In this document: in pieces, positions 1-6,661 of the stretch
How positions within the stretch are numbered: position 1 is the stretch's first letter
Layout of the letters: every line of letters begins with the position of its first letter
From: Minisyncoccota bacterium
GTDB taxonomy: Bacteria > Patescibacteriota > Minisyncoccia > Minisyncoccales > Minisyncoccaceae
DNA length: 15,052 bases
Assembly: GCA_028704295.1 (NCBI GenBank)
Contig: JAQVLF010000007.1
Span: forward strand, 5,105 to 20,156
Reading direction: 5' to 3'
Notes under the pieces: generated by a model
Database searches by the model: none
Told to the model about the DNA's origin: nothing
What the model saw: the letters and a program-made list of their open reading frames with translations, nothing else
Translations under genes and position numbers: made by a program

Positions 1-70
1 AAAATAACGCCTGTTAAGTCAAAAATAATATTTTTTATCATGCTTTAAAAATAACATTTTTTAAACAAAA

Positions 71-96
71 GAGCGAGTCCCCACTCGCTCCTTTTT
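71..96 (+). terminator. Intrinsic terminator
   Basis: A perfect 8-bp stem (GAGCGAGT at 71-78, ACTCGCTC at 83-90) closes a CCCC loop and is followed by CTTTTT. The A-rich flank before it (62-70) means it may also work on the minus strand. It would end a plus-strand transcript that starts outside the window. Confidence 0.8.
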
Positions 97-232
97 ACAC
101 TTCCTAATTTAATGCGTCAAAACTTTTCTTTCGTTTTTATCGATATTTACATCCTCATTCTTTCAAAAAAGAATTTGGATTATTTCAACGTCCTACTTAT
201 TAATATATCTCCCATATATTTTTCTTTCATTT

Positions 233-261
233 TTTACAATTGTTCAAGAAAGTGGTATCAT
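233..261 (+). promoter_or_regulatory. Promoter of the repeat-protein gene
   Basis: A -35 TTTACA (233-238) is separated by 17 nt from a -10 TATCAT (256-261), with an extended TG at 253-254. Predicted transcription starts near 268, giving a roughly 30-nt leader that contains the AAAGGAGG ribosome binding site (288-295). Confidence 0.5.
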
Positions 262-302
262 AAAAAAAGAAGGTTAATAATTTATTTAAAGGAGGAACTA
301 TG

Positions 303-752
303 ATGGTTAGATTAGAAACAGAAAAAGAAAGAGAGATTAGATGCATGATTGATGAATTCAGACTACGAAGAACAAACTCCTGCATGAATTACTTAAAAGC
401 TATTATCTCTAAAACAAAAGATCCAGAATCGTTAAAATATTTAACGCAAGAAATACTCGAAGATGATTCTTTAAAATGCTTAGAGCCGTTAATTGCAAGA
501 AATAAATATACTCCTGCATATATTATGGCAGAACTCGCTTTAAGCAATAACCCCATAACAAGAATGTATGTGGCTCTTAGTCTCGAAACACCTCCAAAAA
601 CTATCCTGCTTTTAACACTAGATGAAAATGAATTTATTCGCATAGCAGCTGAACAAAATCCGAAATTGCCTAAAAAAACATTTTTAGAAAAATTGTATAT
701 CAAATTTAACAATATTATAAACTACGTAAAGTGTTTATTTGGTTTTGACTAA
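303..752 (+). CDS. Small variant leucine-rich-repeat (LRV/HEAT-like) protein
   Basis: This is a 149-residue cytoplasmic protein with no signal peptide or membrane helix. From about residue 60 it shows three imperfect units of roughly 24 residues with the pattern hydrophobic-A-x-N-x-x-x-(T/L)-P-x-x-x-(L/I), e.g. VALSLETPP, then IAAEQNPKLP. That pattern matches leucine-rich-repeat-variant (LRV) solenoids, which form alpha/3-10 helical protein-binding surfaces. The N-terminal third is charged helix (LETEKEREIR). Two ATGs are adjacent at 300 and 303; 303 is chosen because it lies 7 nt from the strong AGGAGG at 290-295, against 4 nt for 300. It stands alone with its own promoter and is flanked by a convergent membrane-protein gene. 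Partner and function are unknown; the repeat assignment is from pattern only. Confidence 0.8.
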   Translation: MVRLETEKEREIRCMIDEFRLRRTNSCMNYLKAIISKTKDPESLKYLTQEILEDDSLKCLEPLIARNKYTPAYIMAELALSNNPITRMYVALSLETPPKTILLLTLDENEFIRIAAEQNPKLPKKTFLEKLYIKFNNIINYVKCLFGFD

Positions 753-763
753 GTAAACACTTT
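728..763 (+). terminator. Inverted repeat overlapping the stop codon, possible weak terminator
   Basis: AAAGTGTTTA (728-737) and TAAACACTTT (754-763) form a perfect 10-bp stem around a 16-nt loop that includes the TAA/TGA region of the repeat-protein gene. The downstream T-run is short, so it may be a stabilising 3' hairpin rather than a true terminator. Confidence 0.35.
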
Positions 764-837
764 TAAATTAAGAGCTTATATATTATGCCATTCATTATTT
801 TAAAAACATACCCTGCCACATTTAGTTATCTTTGCCC

Positions 838-872
838 AAAAATAAAAAAATCTTAGATATTAAAATCTAAGA
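838..872 (-). terminator. Intrinsic terminator of the membrane-protein gene
   Basis: An 8-bp stem, TCTTAGAT (851-858) with ATCTAAGA (865-872), is followed on the minus strand by a long T-rich tail (complement of the A-run at 838-850). It lies just downstream of the minus-strand gene ending at 893. Confidence 0.75.
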
Positions 873-892
873 AAATGACTTTGTCTTCCTCA

Positions 893-1261
893 TTAGGCCT
901 CAGAGTCTTTTTTCTCCGAATTTGCATCAAATTTATTTTTAAAAGGATCTATAAGGGCGTAAATAAATGTTGCCATTAAAATAATTATAATTCCTACGGC
1001 TACAGAAAACAAAAATACGTCATTTATGAAAAGCGCAACAACGAAAATTATACTAGAAAGCAAAATCGTATAAATCGCCGTAGTAAATGGGCCGCTTTCT
1101 GAGTAATATTTATACAAACAATCTATACTAACCAGTGCAATCTTGTAGATGACTGCTGCCGCTGTTAGCACTAAGTATGCTGCAAGGAGTGTTATGAAAA
1201 TGAGATAGAATAGTTGAATCGTGTCCAAGCTTCCTACAATTTGTAAGTCCATTGCTTCCAC
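893..1261 (-). CDS. Small multi-pass membrane protein of unknown function
   Basis: This 122-residue protein has three clear hydrophobic segments at about residues 14-38, 61-79 and 81-101, and a charged cytoplasmic-like tail (FKNKFDANSEKKDSEA). I recognise no catalytic motif or family. The start is a GTG at 1261: GAGGTG (1267-1272) is 5 nt upstream, whereas the next ATG (1252) would be 14 nt away. It has its own promoter (TTGCGT-17-TACAAT) and its own terminator, so it is a single-gene transcription unit. Adjacent genes give no functional hint. Confidence 0.75.
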   Translation of the reverse strand: MEAMDLQIVGSLDTIQLFYLIFITLLAAYLVLTAAAVIYKIALVSIDCLYKYYSESGPFTTAIYTILLSSIIFVVALFINDVFLFSVAVGIIIILMATFIYALIDPFKNKFDANSEKKDSEA

Positions 1262-1287
1262 TTTTTCACCTCAAAAGGTATATTTAT

Positions 1288-1316
1288 ATTGTACCATTTA
1301 AACATTTGAGACGCAA
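1288..1316 (-). promoter_or_regulatory. Promoter of the small membrane-protein gene
   Basis: On the minus strand, TTGCGT (1316-1311), a 17-nt spacer, then TACAAT (1293-1288), preceded by an extended TGG. The leader would be about 20 nt and contains GAGGTG. Confidence 0.55.
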
Positions 1317-1323
1317 TCCCCTT

Positions 1324-1352
1324 TACAAAAAAAGGGAGCCACCGCTCCCTTT
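1324..1352 (-). terminator. Intrinsic terminator of the sigma/SIMPL operon
   Basis: AAAGGGAGC (1331-1339), a CACC loop and GCTCCCTTT (1344-1352) form a 9-bp stem. On the minus strand it is followed by a T-run (complement of 1327-1333). It lies 5 nt past the SIMPL gene stop. Confidence 0.85.
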
Positions 1353-1357
1353 CAATT

Positions 1358-2098
1358 TTATTTAATAATATATGTTATTGTGACATTTGATGTTATTTTG
1401 TTTTGCCCAGCTTCAATAACTGGCCGAGAATAATCCAAAGATTGATTCATTTCCTTCATTGAACTAGCACGCACAGTTGTCGGCACGTAAGAGTTTTCTG
1501 CAAAATTGGCAATTCTAACCATTTTTATACCAAGCTCTTTCTCAAGACTTTTTGCTTTTTCTTTTGCATGCTTAATCGCAATGTTTCTTGCCTCTTCTTT
1601 CAAAACGTTGCTGTCATCAAATGTAAATGTTAGGTCAGAAATATTATTTGCGCCAAGATCTGCTGTTTTCTGAATAAGATCTCCCGCTATATTAAGATCT
1701 CTTATCTTAACATTTATATTCTGACTGACTTCATATCCTGCAAGATTTCTCTTCCCTGTTTCACTTTCCCATTCATAACGAGGATTTATATTGAAACCTG
1801 TAGTCTTTATATCTTTCTCATCAATATTCAAATCTGTCTTTAAAGCATTAATGATGTTGTTCATTTTATCTGTATTCTGAGACATTGCAGTCTCAACTTT
1901 TTTAGATTCTGTAATAACAGAAATATCTATTAAGCCAATATCTGGAACAGCATAAACCTCCCCCGTGCCATCAACTGTTATTGTCTCTTCATTAAGTTTT
2001 GTATTATTTCCTATTGCTGATAAAAGAAACGCAATAAGAGTTAATAATAAAACAAATATTAAGAATTGAAAAAATTTGTTTTCAAATATTTTTATCAT
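1358..2098 (-). CDS. SIMPL-domain (DUF541) protein, membrane-anchored
   Basis: A 246-residue protein with an N-terminal signal anchor (about residues 9-29, FQFLIFVLLLTLIAFLL) followed by an extracytoplasmic SIMPL/DUF541 domain. Family hallmarks are the opening ITVDGTGEVYAVPDIGLI strand, the NIDEKDIKTTGFNINPRYEW segment, GYEVSQNINVKIRDL, and the helix with AIKHAKEKAKSLEKELG. Family members (YggE, BP26) are periplasmic or surface proteins linked to oxidative or envelope stress, and some form ring-shaped oligomers; the molecular activity is not settled. The gene starts 14 nt after the one-TM gene and has no clear SD, so it is probably read as the last cistron of the sigma operon. The strong terminator follows directly. 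Family assignment is firm; physiological role is inferred from the family. Confidence 0.9.
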   Translation of the reverse strand: MIKIFENKFFQFLIFVLLLTLIAFLLSAIGNNTKLNEETITVDGTGEVYAVPDIGLIDISVITESKKVETAMSQNTDKMNNIINALKTDLNIDEKDIKTTGFNINPRYEWESETGKRNLAGYEVSQNINVKIRDLNIAGDLIQKTADLGANNISDLTFTFDDSNVLKEEARNIAIKHAKEKAKSLEKELGIKMVRIANFAENSYVPTTVRASSMKEMNQSLDYSRPVIEAGQNKITSNVTITYIIK

Positions 2099-2112
2099 AA
2101 GTTTTTTATTTA

Positions 2113-2604
2113 CTAATTATTAATTTCCAAAGCTTCAGAATGAAGCAAAAGATTTTTACTTTTATTGAAATAATACGTTGTCTTAAGATTTCCTTCTAAA
2201 ATTTCTAAACTAATTACTTCTTGTCCTCGCCATATTTTTTCACTTATTATTACATTGTCTTTCTTTATTAAGCTGTTATATAATCCATCCTCTTCAAAAC
2301 TTCTCATTTCCAAAGATTCATTTAAAGCCTTTGTTGCGCTTAAGGATTGATCTTCTACACTATTGCTTCTAAAAGCCACATCTTCTTTAGATTTAAAATT
2401 ATCTGAGAAGTAGATAAATGCAATAGCGATAATAAATACAGAAAAAATAGCAGAGGCAAAGGCTAATTTAAAATCAACCTCATTTCTTTTTTCATCATTA
2501 AAATATTCGCTATTAATCAGATATTTCTTTAAACTATTCTTATGCTCATCTATAGCTATCTTATCCTTATTCGCTTTTTTAAATAGTTCTTCTATGTTCT
2601 TCAT
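2113..2604 (-). CDS. Single-pass membrane protein, candidate anti-sigma/regulator
   Basis: This 163-residue protein has a charged, helical N-terminus of about 45 residues, one membrane helix (about 46-66, LAFASAIFSVFIIAIAFIYF) and an extracytoplasmic C-terminal domain of about 95 residues containing short beta-rich segments (KIWRGQEVISLEILEG). Its ATG overlaps the sigma factor stop as ATGA (2601-2604), implying translational coupling. Position and topology (cytoplasmic N-terminus, one TM, external sensor) are those of an ECF anti-sigma factor. I see no zinc-binding HxxxCxxC motif or recognised anti-sigma domain, so this role is inference from context only. Confidence 0.75.
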   Translation of the reverse strand: MKNIEELFKKANKDKIAIDEHKNSLKKYLINSEYFNDEKRNEVDFKLAFASAIFSVFIIAIAFIYFSDNFKSKEDVAFRSNSVEDQSLSATKALNESLEMRSFEEDGLYNSLIKKDNVIISEKIWRGQEVISLEILEGNLKTTYYFNKSKNLLLHSEALEINN

Positions 2605-3170
2605 AAGTTTTCAAATATAGCATCTTTTTCTAAAATAACTTTCAGCTCATCTATTGCTCTTTTAGAATAAACTCTTATTGTATTCTCATTCTTATTGAGA
2701 ATTTTTGAAATTTCGGCATATGACAACTCCTCAAAATACTTTAAATGCAATATACTCTGATAAATAGGTTTTAACTGCTTCATTCCTCTGCTTAATATGA
2801 GAAGACAACCATTATTCTCAAGCCTATTTTCGATTTCTCTGACAGACTCCCCTAAATCGCCAATCTCGAATGAGCTATCGTCAATGCTTAATCTATATTT
2901 ATTTTGTTTCCTAAAGTACTGATTAATTTCATTGGCAGCTATTTTATAAATCCAAGCATTAAAGCTATTCTCCCCATTTTTCCACCTAAAATTACTTAAA
3001 TTCTTCAATACTCTTAAAAAAGTATTTGAGGTTATATCCTTTGCATAGTCAATATTCAATGTCCTTCTAAAAGAATAATTAAATATTTTGTCGTAATAAA
3101 AATCAAACAATTCAGAAAATGCTTCTTTATCTTTATTTTTAGATTTTTCCACCAGCTCTTTTATATCCAT
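2601..3170 (-). CDS. RNA polymerase ECF-type sigma-70 family sigma factor
   Basis: A 189-residue group 4 sigma factor. Region 2 occupies about residues 12-90, with the -10 recognition/melting segment FNAWIYKIAANEINQYFR (70-87) and the DITSNTFLRVLKNL helix. Region 4 is about 132-178, with the helix-turn-helix LSYAEISKILNKNENTIRVY that reads the -35 element. Regions 1 and 3 are absent and the length is normal for ECF factors. Upstream on the minus strand are TTGTAA-17-TATTAT and an AGGGAA ribosome binding site. The coupled TM protein and the SIMPL protein form its operon, suggesting envelope-stress control. Its target promoter motif cannot be deduced from this window alone. Confidence 0.92.
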   Translation of the reverse strand: MDIKELVEKSKNKDKEAFSELFDFYYDKIFNYSFRRTLNIDYAKDITSNTFLRVLKNLSNFRWKNGENSFNAWIYKIAANEINQYFRKQNKYRLSIDDSSFEIGDLGESVREIENRLENNGCLLILSRGMKQLKPIYQSILHLKYFEELSYAEISKILNKNENTIRVYSKRAIDELKVILEKDAIFENL

Positions 3171-3189
3171 ATTCTTCCCTATACTTATT

Positions 3190-3218
3190 ATAATACATTA
3201 AAAAGAATTTCGTTACAA
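3190..3218 (-). promoter_or_regulatory. Promoter immediately upstream of the sigma gene
   Basis: On the minus strand, TTGTAA (3218-3213), 17 nt, then TATTAT (3195-3190). The -35 hexamer coincides with the last two codons (TTG TAA) of the 23-residue ORF. An overlapping TATAAT lies at 3192-3187. Confidence 0.5.
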
Positions 3219-3284
3219 AAACTCAAATGATAGAATTAAAAGAAGAAAAAAAGATAATATGGCTATAAATATTTTTTTCTTCAT
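3213..3284 (-). CDS. Possible 23-residue hydrophobic microprotein or leader peptide
   Basis: An ATG at 3284 opens a 23-codon frame. It encodes MKKK followed by an almost wholly hydrophobic stretch (IFIAILSFFLLLILSF) and ends EFL-stop. This is the shape of a signal peptide or single membrane helix. A promoter (TTTACT-17-TATAAT, -10 at 3297-3292) puts the predicted transcription start at or within a few bases of the ATG, so translation would be leaderless. It precedes the ECF sigma gene in the same direction and could be a regulatory leader or membrane micropeptide. In an AT-rich genome such a frame can arise by chance, so this is tentative. Confidence 0.35.
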   Translation of the reverse strand: MKKKIFIAILSFFLLLILSFEFL

Positions 3285-3291
3285 TTTCTAA

Positions 3292-3320
3292 ATTATAGCA
3301 AAAAACAAAAAAGCAGTAAA
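3292..3320 (-). promoter_or_regulatory. Promoter overlapping the upstream terminator stem
   Basis: On the minus strand, TTTACT (3320-3315), a 17-nt spacer, then TATAAT (3297-3292). The -35 hexamer sits in the 3' arm of the preceding terminator hairpin and the spacer is its T-tract. Confidence 0.5.
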
Positions 3321-3330
3321 TTTACTGCTT
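3300..3330 (-). terminator. Intrinsic terminator of the dnaA-dnaN-NYN operon
   Basis: AAGCAGTAAA/TTTACTGCTT (3311-3330) is a perfect 20-bp palindrome followed on the minus strand by a T-rich tail (TTTTTTGTTTTTTGC, complement of 3298-3312). It lies about 90 nt downstream of the NYN gene stop. Confidence 0.8.
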
Positions 3331-3344
3331 TCCCTATTTATCTC

Positions 3345-3446
3345 TCCTGCAGGATAAGTCTCCTGCTTGACAAATTTTAGTTTTAAAATATAATTAATGC
3401 GTAGAGTTTTTCATCTACAAATCACGCGGTCCTGCTTTTGGCAGGA
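3345..3446 (-). repeat. Cluster of complementary GCAGGA/TCCTGC hexamers in a 3' UTR
   Basis: On the plus strand TCCTGC occurs at 3345-3350, 3361-3366 and 3430-3435, and GCAGGA at 3349-3354 and 3441-3446. Read on the minus strand (the NYN mRNA), two short hairpins form: 3446-3430, at the 3' end of the coding region, and 3366-3349. The arms are interchangeable, so alternative pairings are possible before the terminator at 3330-3311. No coding frame or known RNA family is recognised in 3331-3421. Confidence 0.45.
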
Positions 3447-4117
3447 TTTTCGCTTTGATAACGCTTTTTACCATAATAAAATTTACCAAAATCAATATAT
3501 TTATTTTTTAAATTATGCAATTCCTTTGATACCATACCTCTCACGCCAACGATATAAATTTGTTTACCTTTTATTTTCAAACGCTCTAACGGTTCCATAA
3601 AATCGCAATCTCCCGAAAAAAGCATAACAGCGCTTATTTTTTCTGAGTCATCTATCATGTCTAAAGATAACTCAACATCAAAATTACATTTTGGTTCCTC
3701 AACGTAAATAAGTCCTGTTTTTTTAATTTCATTGATTAATCGTTCTATCCTTTTATTTACCTCGTTATTAAACAAGGTTATTGTTGATTGCTTAAAAAGC
3801 AAAGCCTCGTCAATAGTTTTTTTAATAAACTTAACTTCTTTTGATCTTAAAATTGCACCTGTTTTCTGTATTCTTTTATGTAATGCTTTTGATTTTCTTC
3901 TTTCCTCCTCGTTTTTGTTATTCTCACCATAATAAACTTTGACTTCTTTAATATTCGGGTAAGAAAACAACTGATAAATAATATCTTCCACACGAAAATT
4001 CCATTTCAAAACTCTTTGCCAATAAAACATATTGCTTAAATCTAAATAAGCTATCATCGATGTCTCGTTATCTAAAAAACGAAATTTCTCTTTAACATTA
4101 AAGCTAGAAGCCTTCAT
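3422..4117 (-). CDS. NYN-domain (LabA/DUF88-like, PIN-fold) putative ribonuclease
   Basis: A 231-residue NYN-domain protein of the PIN-like nuclease superfamily. Metal-binding acidic positions are visible in the family order: D26 in the first strand (IAYLDLSN), D147 and D153 in CNFDVELSLDMI, and D170/D172 in LFSGDCDFMEPLERLK; a late KELHNLKNKYIDF segment matches the end of the fold. Such enzymes are usually Mg-dependent RNases. It starts 9 nt after dnaN with no SD and so is probably the third cistron of the dnaA operon. A downstream in-frame ATG (codon 21, 4057) could be the true start because the conserved domain begins there. The recF gene, often found after dnaN, is not here. Confidence 0.85.
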   Translation of the reverse strand: MKASSFNVKEKFRFLDNETSMIAYLDLSNMFYWQRVLKWNFRVEDIIYQLFSYPNIKEVKVYYGENNKNEEERRKSKALHKRIQKTGAILRSKEVKFIKKTIDEALLFKQSTITLFNNEVNKRIERLINEIKKTGLIYVEEPKCNFDVELSLDMIDDSEKISAVMLFSGDCDFMEPLERLKIKGKQIYIVGVRGMVSKELHNLKNKYIDFGKFYYGKKRYQSENPAKSRTA

Positions 4118-4126
4118 ATATTATAT

Positions 4127-5251
4127 CTATCTTTTAATAGGCATTACTACATAAGTATAATCCCCCCCTTCTTCTGCTTTAATAACGCCAGCGCCAGATG
4201 CCCCCTGAAGTTCTAAAATAGCATTCTTTGTTTTAACCCGAGCAATGCCATCTAAAATATATTTATAATTAAAAGAAATTTCTACATTCTCCCCTTCTAT
4301 TCTAACTTCTAATGTTGAGCTGTTTTCACCAAGCTCTAAATCCTGACTTGAGATTTCTAGATTTTTATCATCTGTTTTAATTTTCATTTCGTTAATCTTT
4401 CCTGCAAAAAGTCCTGCAAGCTTAATTTGTTTTGTCAAAATATCTTTATCAACAATAATTCTTGTTTTGTATTCTTTTGGAATAATCTCCTGATATGCTG
4501 GATAGTTGCCTTCTATCTGCCTTGAAATCAAATCAATTTCAGGATGGTCAACTTCATTTAAGCTTGTTTCGAATAATATTTGAGATTCTGAATAATATAT
4601 TTTAACTAATCCCACATTTTCCTCTAAAGCATTAATAACTTCCTTTGTAGTTTTCTGAGACAAAATAAATTTAATGTCTTCATTAAAAGAATTTTTGTAA
4701 TTACTTGATTTGACTGTTCTTTCTACTAATCTGAAACTGTCTGTTGCAACTAAATTAACTTGATCTTTTTCAAACACAAAATATATTCCTCCAATCTCAG
4801 GCCTTATTTGAGATAAGCTTGCAATGTCCACGACATCAGAGAGTCCGTCTCTTAGCTCTTGCGCGCTTATTTCAATAAAATTTTCTTTTGAAAATTGAGG
4901 AATAATAGGAAAATCATCTGCCGTGAATCCCTTAATTTGAGTTTTGAAAGTTTTTGTTTTAATAAAAAGAGTATCATTTTTATCTTCTATTTCTATTTTT
5001 TCATCAGAAATATTATTAACTACTTGAGACAATATTTTTGCAGGAATTGTAATCCTCCCTTCTTCCTCAGTTTTGCACAACCCCCACCATTCAATTCCTG
5101 TTTCAAGGTCAGTAGCAGATATTTTTAAAAAATTAGGCAGTGCTTCTATTAAAACATTATTTAATATTGGAAGCGTTAAATTCCTCCCTGTTAACCTTTC
5201 TCCAAAATTTAATCCTTTCCTTAATTCTTGTGTTAAAATAGTTAGTTTCAT
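4127..5251 (-). CDS. dnaN: DNA polymerase III subunit beta (sliding clamp)
   Basis: A 374-residue clamp, normal family length, consisting of three tandem DnaN domains (about 1-120, 128-245 and 250-374). Recognisable segments are the N-terminal NLTLPILNNVLIEA, LKISATDLETGIE, the central RPEIGGIYFVFEKDQVNLVATDSFRLVER, the third-domain EGNYPAYQEIIPKEY, and the C-terminal GGDYTYVVMPIKR, ending in the M-P-x-(R/K) form typical of the partner-binding pocket. As a ring-shaped dimer it tethers the replicative polymerase to DNA. It lies 21 nt downstream of dnaA on the same strand in an AT-only spacer with no SD, as expected for a dnaA-dnaN operon. Confidence 0.98.
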   Translation of the reverse strand: MKLTILTQELRKGLNFGERLTGRNLTLPILNNVLIEALPNFLKISATDLETGIEWWGLCKTEEEGRITIPAKILSQVVNNISDEKIEIEDKNDTLFIKTKTFKTQIKGFTADDFPIIPQFSKENFIEISAQELRDGLSDVVDIASLSQIRPEIGGIYFVFEKDQVNLVATDSFRLVERTVKSSNYKNSFNEDIKFILSQKTTKEVINALEENVGLVKIYYSESQILFETSLNEVDHPEIDLISRQIEGNYPAYQEIIPKEYKTRIIVDKDILTKQIKLAGLFAGKINEMKIKTDDKNLEISSQDLELGENSSTLEVRIEGENVEISFNYKYILDGIARVKTKNAILELQGASGAGVIKAEEGGDYTYVVMPIKR

Positions 5252-5272
5252 ATTTTTTAAATTATTTATTAT

Positions 5273-6616
5273 TTAGCTATAAATTCGCTCTAGTATCATT
5301 TCTACTTCTTGAGTAAATTTTTGATTTTCTTCATATTCCTTTTCAACAAGAGAACACGCATGCATTACAGTTGTATGATCTTTTCCTCCAAATTTCCTTC
5401 CTATTTGAGAATAAGACAGTTTTAACTCTTTTTTTAAAAGATACATTGCAAGCTGCCGTGGCTTTGAATATTCTTTTTTCCTAGATGATATAAAGAGATT
5501 GTTATCTTCAAGCGAATAAAACTCAATTATCTTGTCAATAATATTTTCTACGCTAGTTACTTTTGTCTTAACGCTAATAATGCTTTTTAGCTGCTTTTTA
5601 ATATCATCTAAATTAGAAGGTCTTTTATTAATCTTTTCAACAATTAAAATTTTGTTAAGCGCCCCTTCTAATTCTCTTACATTCTTTTGAATATTCGCAG
5701 CAATGAATTCAAGAGCTTCAAAAGAAATATTTAATCCTTTTTCTTCTGATTTCTGCTTTAATATAGCTACTCTTGTTTCAAAATCAGGCATGCTCACGTC
5801 AGCAATCATTCCTCCCTCAAACCTTGACCTTAATCTATCTGTTAGAGTTGGAATAGAGCCGGGATGCTTATCAGATGATAATATAATCTGCTTATTATTT
5901 TGATATAAGGCATTAAAAATATGAAAGAATTCTTCTTGTGTTTTTGTTTTTCCTGAAATAAACTGGATATCGTCTATTATTAAAACATCAATTGTCTGAA
6001 ATTCTCTTTTAAGCTCTTCTGCTTTATTTTCTCGAATACTATTAACAACATCTGTTATTAGTCTTTCAGCGGGAAGATATCTTATCTTTTTAGAATAATG
6101 CCTTTCTTTTATTTTATTTCCTATGCCCTGTATTAGATGTGTTTTTCCCAAGCCCACTCCTCCATATACAAAAAGAGGATTATATGCTTCTCCTGGATTC
6201 TCTATAATTGCTTCTCCTGCAGCATAAGCTAATTCATTAAAAGGACCGACTATCAGCTTATCTAAATCATATTTAGGATTTAAGTTTGTCTCTTCATCTC
6301 TTTCAAATTCTGAAAACCCTAATTGCTCATCATTGTTAATCTTAACAGTATTGTTTAAAAAAATCTTTTTTTGGGGAGTAATTGTATACTCAATATCTTT
6401 AATAGAAGAATCAACAGATTTAAGTATTTTTAAAATATCTGTTTTGTATTTTTGTTCAAGCCATTCTTTACTAAAAGAATTCGGAACAGAAACTGTAATC
6501 ACTCCTCCTGATAGCCCTGCTATTTTTGTATTTGCAAACCAAGTTGCAAAATTTGCAGAAGATACATTCAATTTGATTTGTGCTAATACTGTTTGCCAGA
6601 TTTGTTCTTGAGTCAT
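5273..6616 (-). CDS. dnaA: Chromosomal replication initiator protein DnaA
   Basis: A 447-residue initiator with all four domains. Domain I is about 1-80 (IWQTVLAQIKLNVSSANFATWF) and is followed by a short linker. The AAA+ domain III has Walker A GGVGLGKT (152-159), Walker B VLIIDD (211-216), and the arginine-finger motif RLRSRF (261-266). Domain IV ends with the DNA-binding signature DHTTVMHA (413-420) preceded by KPRQLAMYLLKKELKLSYSQIG. It binds DnaA boxes and opens the origin. The ATG at 6616 matches the family N-terminus; there is no strong SD. The promoter upstream has a DnaA-box-like site in its spacer, consistent with autoregulation. Confidence 0.98.
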   Translation of the reverse strand: MTQEQIWQTVLAQIKLNVSSANFATWFANTKIAGLSGGVITVSVPNSFSKEWLEQKYKTDILKILKSVDSSIKDIEYTITPQKKIFLNNTVKINNDEQLGFSEFERDEETNLNPKYDLDKLIVGPFNELAYAAGEAIIENPGEAYNPLFVYGGVGLGKTHLIQGIGNKIKERHYSKKIRYLPAERLITDVVNSIRENKAEELKREFQTIDVLIIDDIQFISGKTKTQEEFFHIFNALYQNNKQIILSSDKHPGSIPTLTDRLRSRFEGGMIADVSMPDFETRVAILKQKSEEKGLNISFEALEFIAANIQKNVRELEGALNKILIVEKINKRPSNLDDIKKQLKSIISVKTKVTSVENIIDKIIEFYSLEDNNLFISSRKKEYSKPRQLAMYLLKKELKLSYSQIGRKFGGKDHTTVMHACSLVEKEYEENQKFTQEVEMILERIYS

Positions 6617-6633
6617 AGTTTTTCTTGCTATTC

Positions 6634-6661
6634 ATTATAGTATATGTGGAGAAAATTGCAA
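6634..6661 (-). promoter_or_regulatory. dnaA promoter with embedded DnaA-box-like site
   Basis: On the minus strand, TTGCAA (6661-6656), a 16-nt spacer, then TATAAT (6639-6634). The spacer contains TGTGGAGAA (6645-6653, plus strand), one mismatch from the DnaA box. The leader to the ATG is only about 10 nt. Confidence 0.6.

Noticed and set aside
112..303. 63-residue plus-strand frame ending on the start of the repeat-protein gene
   Set aside because: No SD before its ATG, strongly AT-driven composition (Ile/Phe/Tyr/Lys), and it contains the promoter of the next gene. Chance ORF.
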